From positions 1 through 45,471 of the forward strand of contig JAAYJT010000003.1 of assembly GCA_012522795.1 (NCBI GenBank): a DNA stretch of 45,471 bases, in the 5' to 3' direction. This DNA is from Bacteroidales bacterium. GTDB taxonomy: Bacteria > Bacteroidota > Bacteroidia > Bacteroidales > JAAYJT01. The notes under the pieces are model-generated. The model did no database searches and was not told the DNA's origin. It saw only the letters and a list, made by a program, of their open reading frames with translations. Within the stretch, counting starts at the first letter, position 1. The number at the start of each line of letters is the position of its first letter. Below, one piece after another: positions 1-7,261 of this stretch. Made by a program: the position numbers and the translations under genes.

Positions 1-246
1 AATACATCTTTCTATATCCATAGTCTATGTCCGGATTGGATTGAATTGTTTTCATTTGATCAACAACTATTTGGTTATCAACTTCCATTATTATGTCTCC
101 TTGCTTTTGCTTTGTGGTTTGGGTTGGCACTCGGCCCGGCCGCTTAGCTTTTGGCTTGTAATAGTATTGGTGACGACTTAATTGTAATATGCGCAAGACC
201 TTATCTCGTTTAAGTCCCAACCCAATATAACGAATAGCTATCTCTT
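1..246 (-). CDS. IS3-family transposase OrfB, N-terminal part (cut by window edge)
   Basis: Read on the minus strand in the -1 frame relative to orfA, the sequence continues open to base 1 (…IAIRYIGLGLKRDKVL…SRHQYYYKPK…DYGYRKMY). The stretch with YYYKPK and YGYRKMY resembles the helix-turn-helix N-terminus of IS3 OrfB before the DDE integrase core, which would lie outside the window. No independent start with a good ribosome site is visible. The product is expected as an OrfAB fusion made by -1 frameshifting at 244-250. Confidence 0.75.
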
Positions 247-561
247 TTTTAGCTGTTGTGCATACTTTTTTTTTATCATTTCATCCTTTAACCGTCCCTC
301 TAGCTCTTTTTCTGCAAGTAACTTTTTAAGCATGCTGTTTTCCTTTTCTAAGCGCTTAATCTCCTTCAAATGCTCAACGGTCATACCATGTCTAAAACCA
401 TCTTCTCCCATAGTTTCAAACTTTTTCTTCCATGAATAGAAGGTCGCAGGATAAATACCATATTTCCCTAAGGTGATTGTAACACCCAGTTCGCCAGCTT
501 CTTTAATGATTTGAAGCTTCTCGTCTTTACTGAATTTTCTCTTTTCCATTTCTGAGTACAT
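238..561 (-). CDS. IS3-family transposase OrfA
   Basis: This is a 107-residue protein with the usual OrfA plan. An N-terminal helix-turn-helix (about residues 8-50, KFSKDEKLQIIKEAGELG… with YPATFYSWKKKFE) is followed by a leucine-zipper-like coiled coil (about 60-95, LKEIKRLEKENSMLKKLLAE). In the family, OrfA binds the IS ends and OrfAB is the transposase. It ends in TAG inside the frameshift window. Its N-terminus lies about 50 bp from the presumed IS end, as normal for IS3. Confidence 0.85.
   Translation of the reverse strand: MYSEMEKRKFSKDEKLQIIKEAGELGVTITLGKYGIYPATFYSWKKKFETMGEDGFRHGMTVEHLKEIKRLEKENSMLKKLLAEKELEGRLKDEMIKKKYAQQLKKR
244..250 (-). promoter_or_regulatory. Programmed -1 frameshift slippery site A_AAA_AAG
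   Basis: In the orfA frame the codons run CTA AAA AAG AGA TAG. A slip of -1 on A_AAA_AAG gives AAG GAG ATA GCT, which leads directly into the orfB frame. The heptamer is a canonical IS3-family motif and sits two codons before the orfA stop. I see no convincing downstream pseudoknot. Confidence 0.75.
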
Positions 562-583
562 AATTACTGATTTTTATTGGTAA

Positions 584-1078
584 TCATGTCCGATTTTCTA
601 AGGGGCCAAGACAAACAGCATCTTTGTAAAAAATACTTTTATCTTTAATACTCAGGTATAGTTTGCCAACGGGACTTTCTCTGTCAACGAAACCTAGTAT
701 AATGCAGCCGTCTTTTTTTAATATCCGGTTCGATTCTGATAATGACTTGTTTATGTCATCAACAAAACATATTGTTGTTACCATCAGTACAAAACCATAA
801 CTGTTATCCGGTATAGGAAGGTTTTCTGCAACTCCATCAATAACAGACAAGCCTCTCTCCATTGCTTTTTCTCTCATCGTTTTTGATGGTTCAACACCTT
901 CCTTTATCCCGAGCGGTACAGCAAATTTCCCGCTTCCAATGCCGATCTCAATTCCTCTTCCACTGTCTGGCAGAGCTTTCCGGATAGCTGCAAGTTCTGA
1001 TTGAAACGCGTAATGATTCTCAAAAAACCATTCTTCATATTGGTCCAGATGTTCATTAAAAGGTTCTGTTTTTGCCAT
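584..1078 (-). pseudogene. Class I SAM-dependent methyltransferase, C-terminus lost to IS3 insertion
   Basis: Residues 1 to about 155 are a Methyltransf_11-type Rossmann domain: motif I (GIEIGIGSGKF) at about 42-52, the post-I acidic region (GVEPS), and a later strand with VLMVTTICFVDD. The authentic sequence stops at …SIFYKDA near 614. The last 10 codons (VCLGPLENRT) come from the end of the IS3 element. Related proteins continue for about 50 more residues, so the gene is truncated. The substrate cannot be inferred. Confidence 0.75.
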
Positions 1079-1475
1079 AGTAATTATTTTAGTTTCAATG
1101 ATTTGGCGAATTACTTATTGCTTAATTAACTTATAAAAATATCAATCTTTGATTTTTAAACTAAATCAGTAATAAACCCCATATCAACTTCTTATGCTTT
1201 TTATTATCGAATTACTAATTCTTACATATAAATATATGGTCTTTTTCTCCGAATGGTTTGCAGCTAAAATAGTGTTTGTTCTTCGTATAGCCAAATTACT
1301 TCCGCAAAAAAATGCGTTGGTTATTCGATTACTATTTACATCATTTCTTTTGGTGTAGAGGTTATACGAAAGCCGACAATCAATTTGCGCGATAAAGATA
1401 CAACAGGGATTATCGTATAATTGATGTTATCTATCGAAACGTTTTTAAGATTTGTAAAAAGTGGCACAGTTTGAG
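1079..1475. other. AT-rich intergenic stretch without a supported gene
   Basis: No credible coding region was found. A 74-codon minus-strand open frame (1336-1560) runs through IS-like repeats and a restriction-gene stump and has no recognisable protein features. Several degenerate copies of CGAATTACT-like words occur near 1108, 1208, 1290 and 1325, with no known meaning. Confidence 0.5.
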
Positions 1476-1514
1476 CCGAAATCACTGGCACACATACACC
1501 GAAATCACTGGCAC
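1476..1514 (-). repeat. IS21-like end repeats, two copies of a 16-bp motif
   Basis: GTGCCAGTGATTTCGG (minus strand) occurs exactly twice, at 1476-1491 and 1499-1514, 23 bp start to start. A partial GTGCCACTT follows at about 1460-1468. Multiple short direct repeats of this composition are characteristic of IS21-family ends. No istA or istB is present, so this would be a solo end or deletion remnant. Confidence 0.5.
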
Positions 1515-1534
1515 AAATCAAACCGGAATATCCA

Positions 1535-1603
1535 AAAAAAATGCCATCCTGCTTCTTCAAGCAGCTTATTGATTTTTATTCTTGCTTTAGCTTCTTTTGA
1601 CAT
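1535..1603 (-). pseudogene. N-terminal stump of a type I restriction R-subunit/helicase gene
   Basis: From an ATG at 1601-1603 the frame reads MSKEAKARIKINKLLEEAGW and then two Phe residues. This closely resembles the conserved start of HsdR-type DEAD-box restriction subunits. After about 23 codons it runs into the IS21-like repeat and terminates. Only the N-terminus survives; no other R-M subunit follows. Confidence 0.55.
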
Positions 1604-1911
1604 TGCTATTCTGTTCTGTTTTAGAACACAAATTTAGTAATTATTAAAATATGTCGTTGTTTTCTAGTAATGCATAGTCAAAATTAAGGCTCTTTTGGCT
1701 GCGAAGCGGTCGCCTGTGCGTAGTGACAAAGCTAAATGTGATGATACGAGCTGGCAGAATTTCAAAATGGCTTACTCTTTTTCTTTATTTGATTGTCTGT
1801 CCTTTGTAGGTGTGTGGACTTTTGTGATGCTGTTAGCGTTTTAGTCACCTGACGCTCGGCCCGATTTCTAAGTAAAACTTAAACACGAAGCTACAATTTT
1901 TTTATATAAAT
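1604..1911. other. Intergenic remnant sequence
   Basis: No coding frame is supported. It contains GC-richer patches (about 1690-1730 and 1840-1865) of the type seen at accessory-gene borders in this window, but no repeat with a clear partner. Confidence 0.4.
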
Positions 1912-1942
1912 GCCAGGCACGAAGATATTTCTTCGGGCTGGC
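1912..1942 (-). terminator. Hairpin after the hydrolase gene
   Basis: On the minus strand the sequence folds as GCCAG-CC-CGAAGA / loop AATA / TCTTCG-TGC-CTGGC, starting about 15 nt after the hydrolase stop codon. It is followed by ATTTATAT rather than a clean T-run, so it is a plausible but weak intrinsic terminator. It could instead be part of a recombination site. Confidence 0.45.
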
Positions 1943-1956
1943 GTTTAGATGGCTTA

Positions 1957-3111
1957 TTACCAGCCGTTCTTTTTTAGTTCTATTTTTATTTCGTTTAAAA
2001 TTTCTTCTTTTTCTGTTGATTCAAATTCTATTATCTCAACAAGTTCCTTTGCCTTATTTAAATGATACTTTGCTTTTTCTTTATCACGATTTACTAATAG
2101 TTCATATAACTGCAGATGGAATTCAAAATAATTAGGATAATATTTTAACCCCATTTGGTACACAGCTTCAGCGTAATTCAATAAATTATTGTTCCAATAT
2201 CGTGAAGCAATACCATTTATTTCGGGTAATTCAGGAGGATAAAACGAATTGAATATTTTTGAGGATTGCTCTATTTTATACATTTCATCCTTAACAGACA
2301 TCGGTAAATAATTAAGTTTATATTCACTATCAACTGACGCTATCTGTGAATACCTACCATTAAAGCCAGAAAATAATTCTTTCAGGAAATATGGAACTGC
2401 AATAATAGGGACAGAGTTGTGATTAGTATTTTCTGATATATATAAATTTATTGAACTAAAAAAACTTGGATATTTCTTCTTCAAATTCTCAAAAGTGGCT
2501 CTATGATAGCCATCGTCAAATGAATTACTGCCTCCTACCGATATAAAAATCTTATCTCTATTTATTTCCTTATTATTTTCCATTATAATTATTAATTCCT
2601 CAAATCTATCCATTGGAGTGTTAGCGATAACAGCCGAGAAATAATTTGTCTTTTTTAGATATGAATAGAGTGAGAAAGATGCGGAAAACGAGTGACCAAT
2701 GATGATTTTATATTCATTCGGATTATATACTTGTATCATAGAGTCTATTTCTTCTGTAATGAACCTTAAAAGTGGTAAATCTAATTTATTTACATCATCA
2801 ATAGCACATTCTTTAATCCTGTTCTGGTGCGGTATAGTAATAATGAGAGCTTGTGGAATTTGATGAGTATACTGTAAATAATATATCGTGTTCTGAATAG
2901 GATTTACAAACCATTCATGATGTCCATCCAAAAGGTATATTACTAGTAATTTAACTTCCTTAGATTGATATTTGTAAAATTCATGTTTAGTAACATAAAT
3001 CGTTCTTTCGCTGTTAAATATGTTAGAGTAAAAACTGAGCGTATCCGTTTCCTGTCCAAAAACAGAAATAAAAAATAAAATAAATACTTTCGTTAATTTT
3101 AATTTGTTCAT
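1957..3111 (-). CDS. Secreted alpha/beta-hydrolase (esterase-like) with C-terminal TPR-like region
   Basis: This is a 384-residue protein. A hydrophobic signal peptide (about 1-20, ending …SVFGQ) precedes a putative-esterase fold of the Fes/IroE/esterase-D type. YLLDGHHEW is the oxyanion strand, GHSFSASF at about 138-146 is the nucleophile elbow (Ser near 140), and NHNSVP at about 230 supplies the likely catalytic His. The C-terminal 100 residues hold a tetratricopeptide-like helical repeat (AVYQMGLKYYPNYFEFHLQLYELL). Export to the periplasm is inferred. It is the outermost intact gene of the array of addA-3'-end repeats, with a repeat copy about 100 bp upstream. The natural substrate is unknown. 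Confidence 0.7.
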   Translation of the reverse strand: MNKLKLTKVFILFFISVFGQETDTLSFYSNIFNSERTIYVTKHEFYKYQSKEVKLLVIYLLDGHHEWFVNPIQNTIYYLQYTHQIPQALIITIPHQNRIKECAIDDVNKLDLPLLRFITEEIDSMIQVYNPNEYKIIIGHSFSASFSLYSYLKKTNYFSAVIANTPMDRFEELIIIMENNKEINRDKIFISVGGSNSFDDGYHRATFENLKKKYPSFFSSINLYISENTNHNSVPIIAVPYFLKELFSGFNGRYSQIASVDSEYKLNYLPMSVKDEMYKIEQSSKIFNSFYPPELPEINGIASRYWNNNLLNYAEAVYQMGLKYYPNYFEFHLQLYELLVNRDKEKAKYHLNKAKELVEIIEFESTEKEEILNEIKIELKKNGW

Positions 3112-3213
3112 TGTATTTTGTCAATGGATGGTAACTTGTTTATACTCTGCCAAAAGGTTGGACTATATAGCAACTTCTGTTTAAATACCCAACTTTTGTG
3201 GCAGAATTGAAAA

Positions 3214-3247
3214 CAAATATATATAAAAACTTACAAATCATCATCAA
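3214..3247 (-). promoter_or_regulatory. Predicted promoter in repeat copy A (TTG-N23-TATATTTG)
   Basis: TTG at 3245-3247 and TATATTTG at 3214-3221 fit the Bacteroidota consensus TTG-N17-23-TAnnTTTG. It points at the hydrolase gene, with a leader of about 95 nt. The element lies at the same relative place as in the other three repeat copies. Confidence 0.5.
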
Positions 3248-3456
3248 AAGGGTTTCAAATATTTTCAATACTTTCTTTGGTGCAGTAAAGATCATACTTC
3301 CTTTACATTACATTCTTCTTCATTGGTATAAACCAAAAATCCTTTTATCTTGCTTTGTGTCATAGTTCTTGTAGGTACCATGTAATTCTCCGCCAGTTCA
3401 TTATAGTGAGACAAATCCGGATTTATGTTTAACAGATAATGGACTATCAACGTTCG
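3214..3456 (-). repeat. addA 3'-end repeat, copy A
   Basis: Read on the minus strand, it contains an addA-like C-terminal coding end, open from NPDLSHYNELAENYM through MTQSKIKGFLVYTNEEE to a TGA at 3292-3294. About 75 bp follow that match the native addA downstream flank. It shares its upstream part (about 3305-3456) with copies B and C, not with the native gene at nucleotide level, although the encoded residues align (SH…NYM…TQSKIKGFLVY). It lies between the GT-C gene and the hydrolase gene. Confidence 0.8.
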
Positions 3457-3490
3457 GCGGCTTGCCGAAAGCGGGGCAACACGAACGTTG
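3448..3490. repeat. 9-bp perfect inverted repeat at the repeat A border
   Basis: CAACGTTCG (3448-3456) and CGAACGTTG (3482-3490) are perfect inverted copies around a 25-bp GC-rich centre with a smaller internal GCTT…AAGC pairing. The position matches the point where copies B and C carry CAACGATTG and CAACGGTTG. Candidate recombination or border structure; too close to the GT-C 3' end (3580) to exclude a transcript-end role. Confidence 0.55.
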
Positions 3491-3579
3491 ACACAGGGAT
3501 TGAATTTTCCTAGCCACGAATTACGCTGCTACGAAGATTATGCCAAGCTTTTAGCAAACCGCTTGTTAGAAGCAGTACA

Positions 3580-4986
3580 TCAAGTAAAAATCCAGGCATT
3601 AGAAAGATACATATTGAACATATAGGTATTCCAGACTATATTTAAAATAATAATAATCGATAGAGGAAGAAATTTCCATTTTCTTTTAATGAAATCTTGC
3701 GTTAGAATCATAAATAAACTTATTAACAAAAGAAACATACCTACATATGAGAAATTTATAATATCTCCTGTGTATTGTATTTTATTTAAAATCGCAAAAA
3801 AGATGAAAACAAAAATTACGAATATTACTGCACTACAAAGTTTTTGGATTTTATTCAACTGATTAATTATAATTAATAGGAAGATATAGAATAATGGTGT
3901 TGACAATATAAATCTAAAATAACTATGTAGATTGCCTCCAGAAGTTAATAAAGTAAAAGTAAAGATTCCAACTATATATATTACAGAAACATTAAACAAA
4001 TAACCAATTATTGTATCGTTATTTAATAAATTATCCTGATTGCTTCTTTTATTGATTATTGCTAAATATAACTTAAATAAGAAAAATATTGCAACAGGAA
4101 TTGAAATGAAGAAAAAAGCCAAAGAATTCATTCCAAAACCTTCGGTTGACCAATCATGTATTGCATTAAACGCACTTGTATTACCGCTCCAATATGAATG
4201 TGCCTCAATCATAGAGTTCCATGAATTTGTATATAGATATTGGATAAACAATACCGAGAAATATCCCAGTATAAATGGGATGCTTTTTGTAATACTTGAA
4301 ACAAAGAATAATTTTATATTCTTTTTATTTAGAAATACAAAAAACTCAGCTCCTAATATGCCAAAAAGGATAAAAATAGTTGCTGGACGAACTAAAGCTA
4401 AAAGAAATGCTGAAAGAAAGTAAATCCAGTATCTTTCCTTTAAAATCCCTACTACCAAAAACGTCATTGTTATAAAAAGTAATGCTTCTGTATATGGGAT
4501 ATAAAATATTATTGTGGAAGGGAGTGTAATCAATAAAAATTGATATATAATATTTTGTTCGAAACATTTTTTATCTAATAAAAAATGCAATAGAATTGAT
4601 ATCCCTAAAATAAACATCAAATAATTGAGAAGTGATATAAATATTCCCGAACTTCCTGTTAATTTCCAAATAAAGGGAAATAAAGGGAAAAATGCACAAC
4701 GAACATTTCCATAACATTCATTTCCCTTTGAATACATCTTTTTACTTATACAATGATAAATTGCCGCGTCCCACTGTAAAATATTACTTTCGTTAATCTC
4801 AAGATATGGCTTTTTAGCTTTTATAATTTCATAACTATCCCACCCACCTTTTCTGACGTAATTATCACTTATATTGCCTAAAGATATGTTATAAATGAAA
4901 TCAATTTGGAGTAAAAAGAAAACTCCACAAAATAACAATAGATTTATTATTCCTATACCGATGTATGTTAAAAATTGCCTTTTCAT
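3580..4986 (-). CDS. PIG-V-like GT-C mannosyltransferase, integral membrane
   Basis: This is a 468-residue, very hydrophobic protein with about 11-12 predicted membrane helices. It has the features of the PIG-V/GPI-mannosyltransferase-2 family. A large first extramembrane loop contains WDAAIYHCISKKMYS (about 72-86, acidic residue expected to be catalytic) and FFPLFPFIW (about 98-106). LVRPATIFIL lies at about 197-206. Such enzymes use polyprenyl-phosphate sugars and act at the inner membrane; acceptor and sugar are unknown here. The start at 4986 follows repeat copy B by about 17 bp. Very low GC compared with the housekeeping genes suggests transfer. Confidence 0.7.
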   Translation of the reverse strand: MKRQFLTYIGIGIINLLLFCGVFFLLQIDFIYNISLGNISDNYVRKGGWDSYEIIKAKKPYLEINESNILQWDAAIYHCISKKMYSKGNECYGNVRCAFFPLFPFIWKLTGSSGIFISLLNYLMFILGISILLHFLLDKKCFEQNIIYQFLLITLPSTIIFYIPYTEALLFITMTFLVVGILKERYWIYFLSAFLLALVRPATIFILFGILGAEFFVFLNKKNIKLFFVSSITKSIPFILGYFSVLFIQYLYTNSWNSMIEAHSYWSGNTSAFNAIHDWSTEGFGMNSLAFFFISIPVAIFFLFKLYLAIINKRSNQDNLLNNDTIIGYLFNVSVIYIVGIFTFTLLTSGGNLHSYFRFILSTPLFYIFLLIIINQLNKIQKLCSAVIFVIFVFIFFAILNKIQYTGDIINFSYVGMFLLLISLFMILTQDFIKRKWKFLPLSIIIILNIVWNTYMFNMYLSNAWIFT

Positions 4987-5002
4987 ATTATTGTATTGAT
5001 TC

Positions 5003-5412
5003 TTATTTACTTATAGTCCAATACGACCTTGGCTAATGCAACATAAATACGTTTATAAACACAAGTTTTTTATTGCCTATATATTTTTTCAAAATTACAT
5101 GAAAATTTTCTAAACCATCAAAATAACTCTTTAGGATTTCAATAATTTATTTGGGGCAGTAAAGATCATACTTCCTTTACAATACATTCTTTTTCATTAG
5201 CATAAACCAAAAACTCTTTAACCTTGCTTTGTGTCATGGTTTTTAAAAGTTCCATCTAATTCTCCACCAGTCCATTTTAGTAAGATAAATCTGGATTTTT
5301 GTTTAACAGATAATATAATTTCAACGATTGACGGTAGGGGGTGTTGCGGCTAAAAGGCAGCTTTTTTTCGGGTTATGCAAAAATGCTTCAAGTTCACTAT
5401 GTTTAGACTGCT
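5003..5412 (-). repeat. addA 3'-end repeat, copy B
   Basis: The diverged addA end reads MELLKTMTQSKVKEFLVY…VKEV with its TGA at 5166-5168, and an in-frame TAG lies upstream. The native downstream flank follows. Copy B matches copy C over about 400 bp, beyond the addA-like part on both sides: the tail CAACGATTGACGGTAGGGG…TTCACTATG…GACTGCT at 5322-5412, and the leader TATATAGGCA…AAACTTGTG…TTATAAG at 5003-5090. It sits between fic and the GT-C gene. Confidence 0.85.
5090..5121 (-). promoter_or_regulatory. Predicted promoter in repeat copy B (TTG-N21-TAATTTTG)
   Basis: TTG at 5119-5121 and TAATTTTG at 5090-5097 with 21-bp spacing match the Bacteroidota consensus. Despite many substitutions between copies, both boxes and the spacing equal those in copies C and D. 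It would give a leader of about 97 nt for the GT-C gene. Confidence 0.55.
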
Positions 5413-5428
5413 CAACCACCGGAGTACT

Positions 5429-6310
5429 TCAATTTTCTTCATAGTAATAGGAATAATCAATTCCTTTCATAAACATTTCGAGATCATTGATTTTTGTAGT
5501 TAAGGCGTTTTTTAAAAGGGTTTTCAATATTTCGCTTTTTGTTGGACTCATAATCATTGCATTCATATAATTCTGCTTGGTTATTTGGCTCCAGTCCACA
5601 CATCTTTTCAAACGTTTTTTTAATATCATATCCAGCCATATTCTGGTGCTTCTTCCGTTGCCTTCCATAAATGGGTGGGCAATATTCATCTCTATATATT
5701 TATCTGCTATTTCATCAAAGGTGTTTTCAGGCATAGTTTCAATTTGATGTAAGGTTTCGCCTAAAAAACGGGCTGTAGCAAACTGAAAACCACCCTTCGA
5801 AATATTTTTTTGACGGATTTGCCCGGCAAAATCATACAAACCGCCAAACAAATAGGCATGTATTTGCTTCAAGCCTTTTAATGTGCCGACTTCTATGCTA
5901 TGAATAATAGTACTGTCAAACAAAGCATATGCTTTAGCTTTACTTTTCCCGTCAATACTTTCATCGCTGTATGTAAACCACTCTATAAACCTGTTAGCCT
6001 TTTTTCCGGGAAACTCTTTACCCAGTGCGATTATTCCGTTGTAGTCCAGCACATCAGATAAATATCGTTTGCCATCTTTTGCCATAAGCTTCAGTTGGGT
6101 AGTGGCACTAACCAACTCGCTGTTTTCTTTCTTTAATTTGGCTTTAAGGTATTTCCAGTAGTTGCGGGTTTTAGTATAGTTGTTCTGGTCGGTAAGCACG
6201 GCAACAATATCCAATACGCTAAACCACCATTTGGAATTTTCATCATCCCAAACGGCACGCACTTCACGATCATTAAAAAAACGGATGGATATTTTCATTT
6301 TATTGCTCAT
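5429..6310 (-). CDS. Bro-N/Fic fusion protein, putative AMPylator
   Basis: This is a 293-residue protein. Residues about 6-115 form a Bro-N/phage-antirepressor-like domain ([13 protein letters not shown]…[13 protein letters not shown]). Residues about 128-290 form a Fic domain with the complete active motif [12 protein letters not shown] at 212-223. The catalytic His is followed by the G-N-G-R nucleotide-binding loop. The C-terminus reads SYYYEEN, close to the class III autoinhibitory helix (S/T)xxxE(G/N), with Glu in place of Gly/Asn. In the family, Fic domains transfer AMP to Ser/Thr/Tyr of targets; the target here is unknown. The start overlaps the preceding ORF by 11 nt, and a second ATG at 6298 is also possible. 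Likely a toxin or defence-type accessory gene. Confidence 0.8.
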   Translation of the reverse strand: MSNKMKISIRFFNDREVRAVWDDENSKWWFSVLDIVAVLTDQNNYTKTRNYWKYLKAKLKKENSELVSATTQLKLMAKDGKRYLSDVLDYNGIIALGKEFPGKKANRFIEWFTYSDESIDGKSKAKAYALFDSTIIHSIEVGTLKGLKQIHAYLFGGLYDFAGQIRQKNISKGGFQFATARFLGETLHQIETMPENTFDEIADKYIEMNIAHPFMEGNGRSTRIWLDMILKKRLKRCVDWSQITKQNYMNAMIMSPTKSEILKTLLKNALTTKINDLEMFMKGIDYSYYYEEN

Positions 6311-6824
6311 CTTCGGCCTCCAATTCTTTGCCCAAACGGTGTTTTATATCGTAACTGATTATAAAATCCAATTTTTCCTCTGTAAAACCATAATGTTCAG
6401 CTAAAACAGTGTCTGTTTCGTCAGTGATGGGTTTGGATTTTTTAGTGCAGTATTCATCATACTCAATCTTTCCGGTTGATTTATAGTATGCTTGTTTCCG
6501 AAATTTATTTTTTTCAAAATCTTCACCGAATTCATCAAATTCAAGTGCAAATGAATATGGTTCATGAAACCAAATATCGAAATCTTGAGTTTCATTCCTT
6601 TTAACTAGTTCAATCTGCTTTTCTAATATGTACTTGCTGTCAACTAAGGAAGAATATACCTGTCGAATTATTGTCAAATATTTCGCTAATTCTTTCATTT
6701 TCGGAACAGAAGACAACCAATTAGGAGAGTATTCAATTGAGAAATTAGCCTTTCTATTGAACTTCTTTTCTAATATTTGGGATAATTGTAATGTAATTGG
6801 AGCAAGCTTATTCCCAGATTCCAT
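6300..6824 (-). CDS. Hypothetical protein ending in an R-M methylase-like tail
   Basis: This is a 174-residue ORF. I do not recognise residues 1-125 (one notable stretch is [20 protein letters not shown]). The last 45 residues ([24 protein letters not shown]…YDIKHRLG) strongly resemble the C-terminal tail of large N-6 adenine methylase/type II R-M proteins, so the ORF may be a fusion or remnant. The same frame stays open upstream of the ATG (TTG or other starts near 6905), overlapping the 3' end of the small ORF at 6891. Translation is probably coupled to fic. Confidence 0.5.
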   Translation of the reverse strand: MESGNKLAPITLQLSQILEKKFNRKANFSIEYSPNWLSSVPKMKELAKYLTIIRQVYSSLVDSKYILEKQIELVKRNETQDFDIWFHEPYSFALEFDEFGEDFEKNKFRKQAYYKSTGKIEYDEYCTKKSKPITDETDTVLAEHYGFTEEKLDFIISYDIKHRLGKELEAEDEQ

Positions 6825-6890
6825 TTGAACTTTGCTTGGTAAATTTTGTTCTTCAGCAGTTAAATCAATCGGTGTTAAAGTTTTTTTTGA

Positions 6891-7118
6891 TCAAGAATGT
6901 GGAATTCTCCAATACACACCATCTTGATAAGCATGAGGAATTAATCCTCGTCTTAGAATATCTCGTAATGGTTTACCAGGCCTTGATTCAGAATCTTTTA
7001 GGATTCCTTTTCTATCTAATATTGCAGCAGCATCAACTGCTGTAATATAAGAATCTCCGCTTTTTTCTAAATACTCATCAATAGTTTTAATGATGAGTGC
7101 AAGTTTTGAATAATCCAT
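6891..7118 (-). CDS. Small hypothetical protein (75 aa), R-M-neighbour type
   Basis: This compact, probably complete protein has an N-terminal helix (YSKLALIIKTIDEYLEKSGD), a central AAAILDRKGILKDSESRPG and a C-terminal PLRDILRRGLIPHAYQ…WRIPHS. I have seen the SRPGKPLR…IPHAYQ pattern in small proteins close to restriction or mobile genes, but its function is not established. The downstream ORF overlaps or directly follows in another frame, so the two are probably cotranscribed. Confidence 0.5.
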   Translation of the reverse strand: MDYSKLALIIKTIDEYLEKSGDSYITAVDAAAILDRKGILKDSESRPGKPLRDILRRGLIPHAYQDGVYWRIPHS

Positions 7119-7140
7119 ATCTGTGTTTATTAATGTATTT

Positions 7141-7250
7141 TAACGGCTGAGTGTAGCGGCAATAAGGGATTGCAGGCTGCTTTCCTGTCTGACGACACGA
7201 ATTTTTATGCGTGGCAGAATGTTTGAGTTGCCGATTAAACCCTTATGGTA
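7141..7250. repeat. Accessory-gene border with inverted repeat
   Basis: ATAAGGG (7162-7168) and CCCTTAT (7240-7246) bracket a GC-richer patch containing CAGGCTGCTTTCC. The word order AACGGCTGA…GTAG…GG…GGCTGCTTTCC resembles the tails of repeats B and C (CAACGGTTGACGGTAG…AGGCAGCTTTCC), but without the addA-like part. It separates the glycosylase pseudogene from the 75-aa gene and may be another insertion border. Confidence 0.4.
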
Positions 7251-7261
7251 TATACATTTTG

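Larger units (their letters stand above)
1..613 (-). mobile_element. IS3-family insertion sequence, 5' end only
   Basis: The segment holds orfA and the beginning of orfB of an IS3-type element; the rest lies outside the window to the left. The outer end is placed near 613 because the minus strand there reads TGTCTTGGCCCC, a TG-start terminus of the sort expected for IS3 ends, exactly where the flanking methyltransferase stops making sense. The target duplication cannot be checked without the other end. Confidence 0.75.

Noticed and set aside
1100-1340. Degenerate CGAATTACT-like words as a CRISPR or direct-repeat array
   Set aside because: Copies are short, imperfect and irregularly spaced in AT-rich DNA; no repeat-spacer structure.
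1336-1560. 74-codon minus-strand ORF
   Set aside because: It runs through the IS21-like repeats and the restriction-gene stump in another frame and has no recognisable protein features.
4040-4423. 127-codon plus-strand ORF opposite the GT-C gene
   Set aside because: It is antisense to a well-supported membrane protein; its lysine-rich composition is the mirror of hydrophobic codons.
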